Shown here: positions 63,750 to 64,000 of the stretch, piece by piece
How the letters are laid out: each line of letters opens with the position of its first letter
How positions within the stretch are numbered: position 1 is the stretch's first letter
NCBI GenBank assembly: GCA_947630135.1
Contig: CANRGH010000002.1
Span: 62,001 to 126,000, forward strand
Source of the DNA: an uncultured Monoglobus sp.
Lineage (GTDB): Bacteria > Bacillota > Clostridia > Monoglobales > Monoglobaceae
Direction: 5' to 3'
DNA length: 64,000 nt
Position numbers and translations under genes: made by a program
Notes under the pieces: model-generated
The model's input: the letters and a program-made list of their open reading frames with translations, nothing else
What the model was told of the DNA's origin: nothing
The model's database searches: none

Positions 63750-63925
63750 TTCTTTCACCTCCCGATTTTATTGTAACAGATACTTATTAAGATTTGACAA
63801 TGAAATTTCTTAAAATTTCTTTATAAATTCAGTATAACATAAAACATAGTTGATCACAACTTGATTGTGGGTAGATAATTAAATGATTTGTGTTCGTTTG
63901 GCGCGTTTACTTTCGTAGCACTGTA

Positions 63926-63975
63926 ATGCGGATATTATCCGCCCGCGGCGGCATGTGGGGACATCACCGCAAACG
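63926..63975. repeat. Dispersed palindromic repeat, right-edge copy
   Basis: GCGGATATTATCCGCCCGCGG plus GGCGGCATGTGGGGAC, the module seen at 60491-60520. It continues to the window edge as non-coding sequence. Confidence 0.7.
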
Positions 63976-64000
63976 TTAATGATTTGTGGCCTCGTTTATC

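Overview
The window looks like a chromosomal piece of an anaerobic Gram-positive bacterium of the class Clostridia (Bacillota). Pointers are the adjacent gatC-gatA-gatB genes, a CIRCE operator in front of groES-groEL, a pst-phoU-PhoP/PhoR phosphate operon, YqeG, YesL-like, DUF6062 and DUF6106 proteins, alr next to an NdoA/MazF-type toxin, S-layer homology (SLH) domains, and strong AGGAGG-type ribosome sites with sigma-A promoters. Three large secreted pectin-active proteins with Pro/Thr linkers suggest a plant-polysaccharide degrader of gut or rumen type. The resemblance to pectinolytic Monoglobus-like Clostridia is a guess from domain style, not a search result.

Layout. 1-5.3 kb: a left-truncated sirtuin-like gene, then a minus-strand block (rpsU, yqeG, an AP-endonuclease-like protein, an M24 peptidase, a nitroreductase) and a YesL-like membrane protein. 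5.3-11.6 kb: a complete phosphate operon pstS-pstC-pstA-pstB-phoU-phoP-phoR behind a Pho-box-like array; its PstS has its two halves in swapped order. 11.7-19.7 kb: a 2011-residue SLH-anchored pectinesterase diverges from a low-GC unit that encodes a secreted protein sharing one of its domains and a 54-residue peptide. 19.7-27.6 kb: gatCAB, a DnaQ-like exonuclease, a GH13 enzyme, serine acetyltransferase and a LysM-GH18 hydrolase. 27.6-30.6 kb (minus): NAD(P)HX epimerase, a DUF6062 protein, MntP and an EamA transporter. 30.7-34.4 kb: citrate synthase and CIRCE-groESL. 34.6-48.9 kb: rpoB-rpoC flanked by two pectate-lyase-like proteins that carry the same domains in different order. 48.9-54.5 kb: an XRE regulator, a remnant of a polysaccharide deacetylase, a hybrid sensor kinase, and an SH3-amidase pair. 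54.6-60.3 kb: a co-directional cluster of an RCC1-propeller membrane protein, a DUF6106 protein, an AcpS-NnrD fusion, alanine racemase, a MazF-like toxin with no visible antitoxin, and a small secreted protein. 60.3-64 kb: a repeat-rich gap, a two-component system, and another repeat copy at the right edge.

How it fits together. Housekeeping genes (translation, transcription, chaperones, phosphate homeostasis, wall precursors) are interleaved with an outward-facing pectin kit: de-esterification by the SLH-anchored CE8 enzyme and cleavage by two PL1-like lyases. The kit shares several domains that I cannot name. No tRNA, rRNA, CRISPR array, insertion sequence or prophage was recognised. Palindromic dispersed repeats occupy several intergenic gaps.
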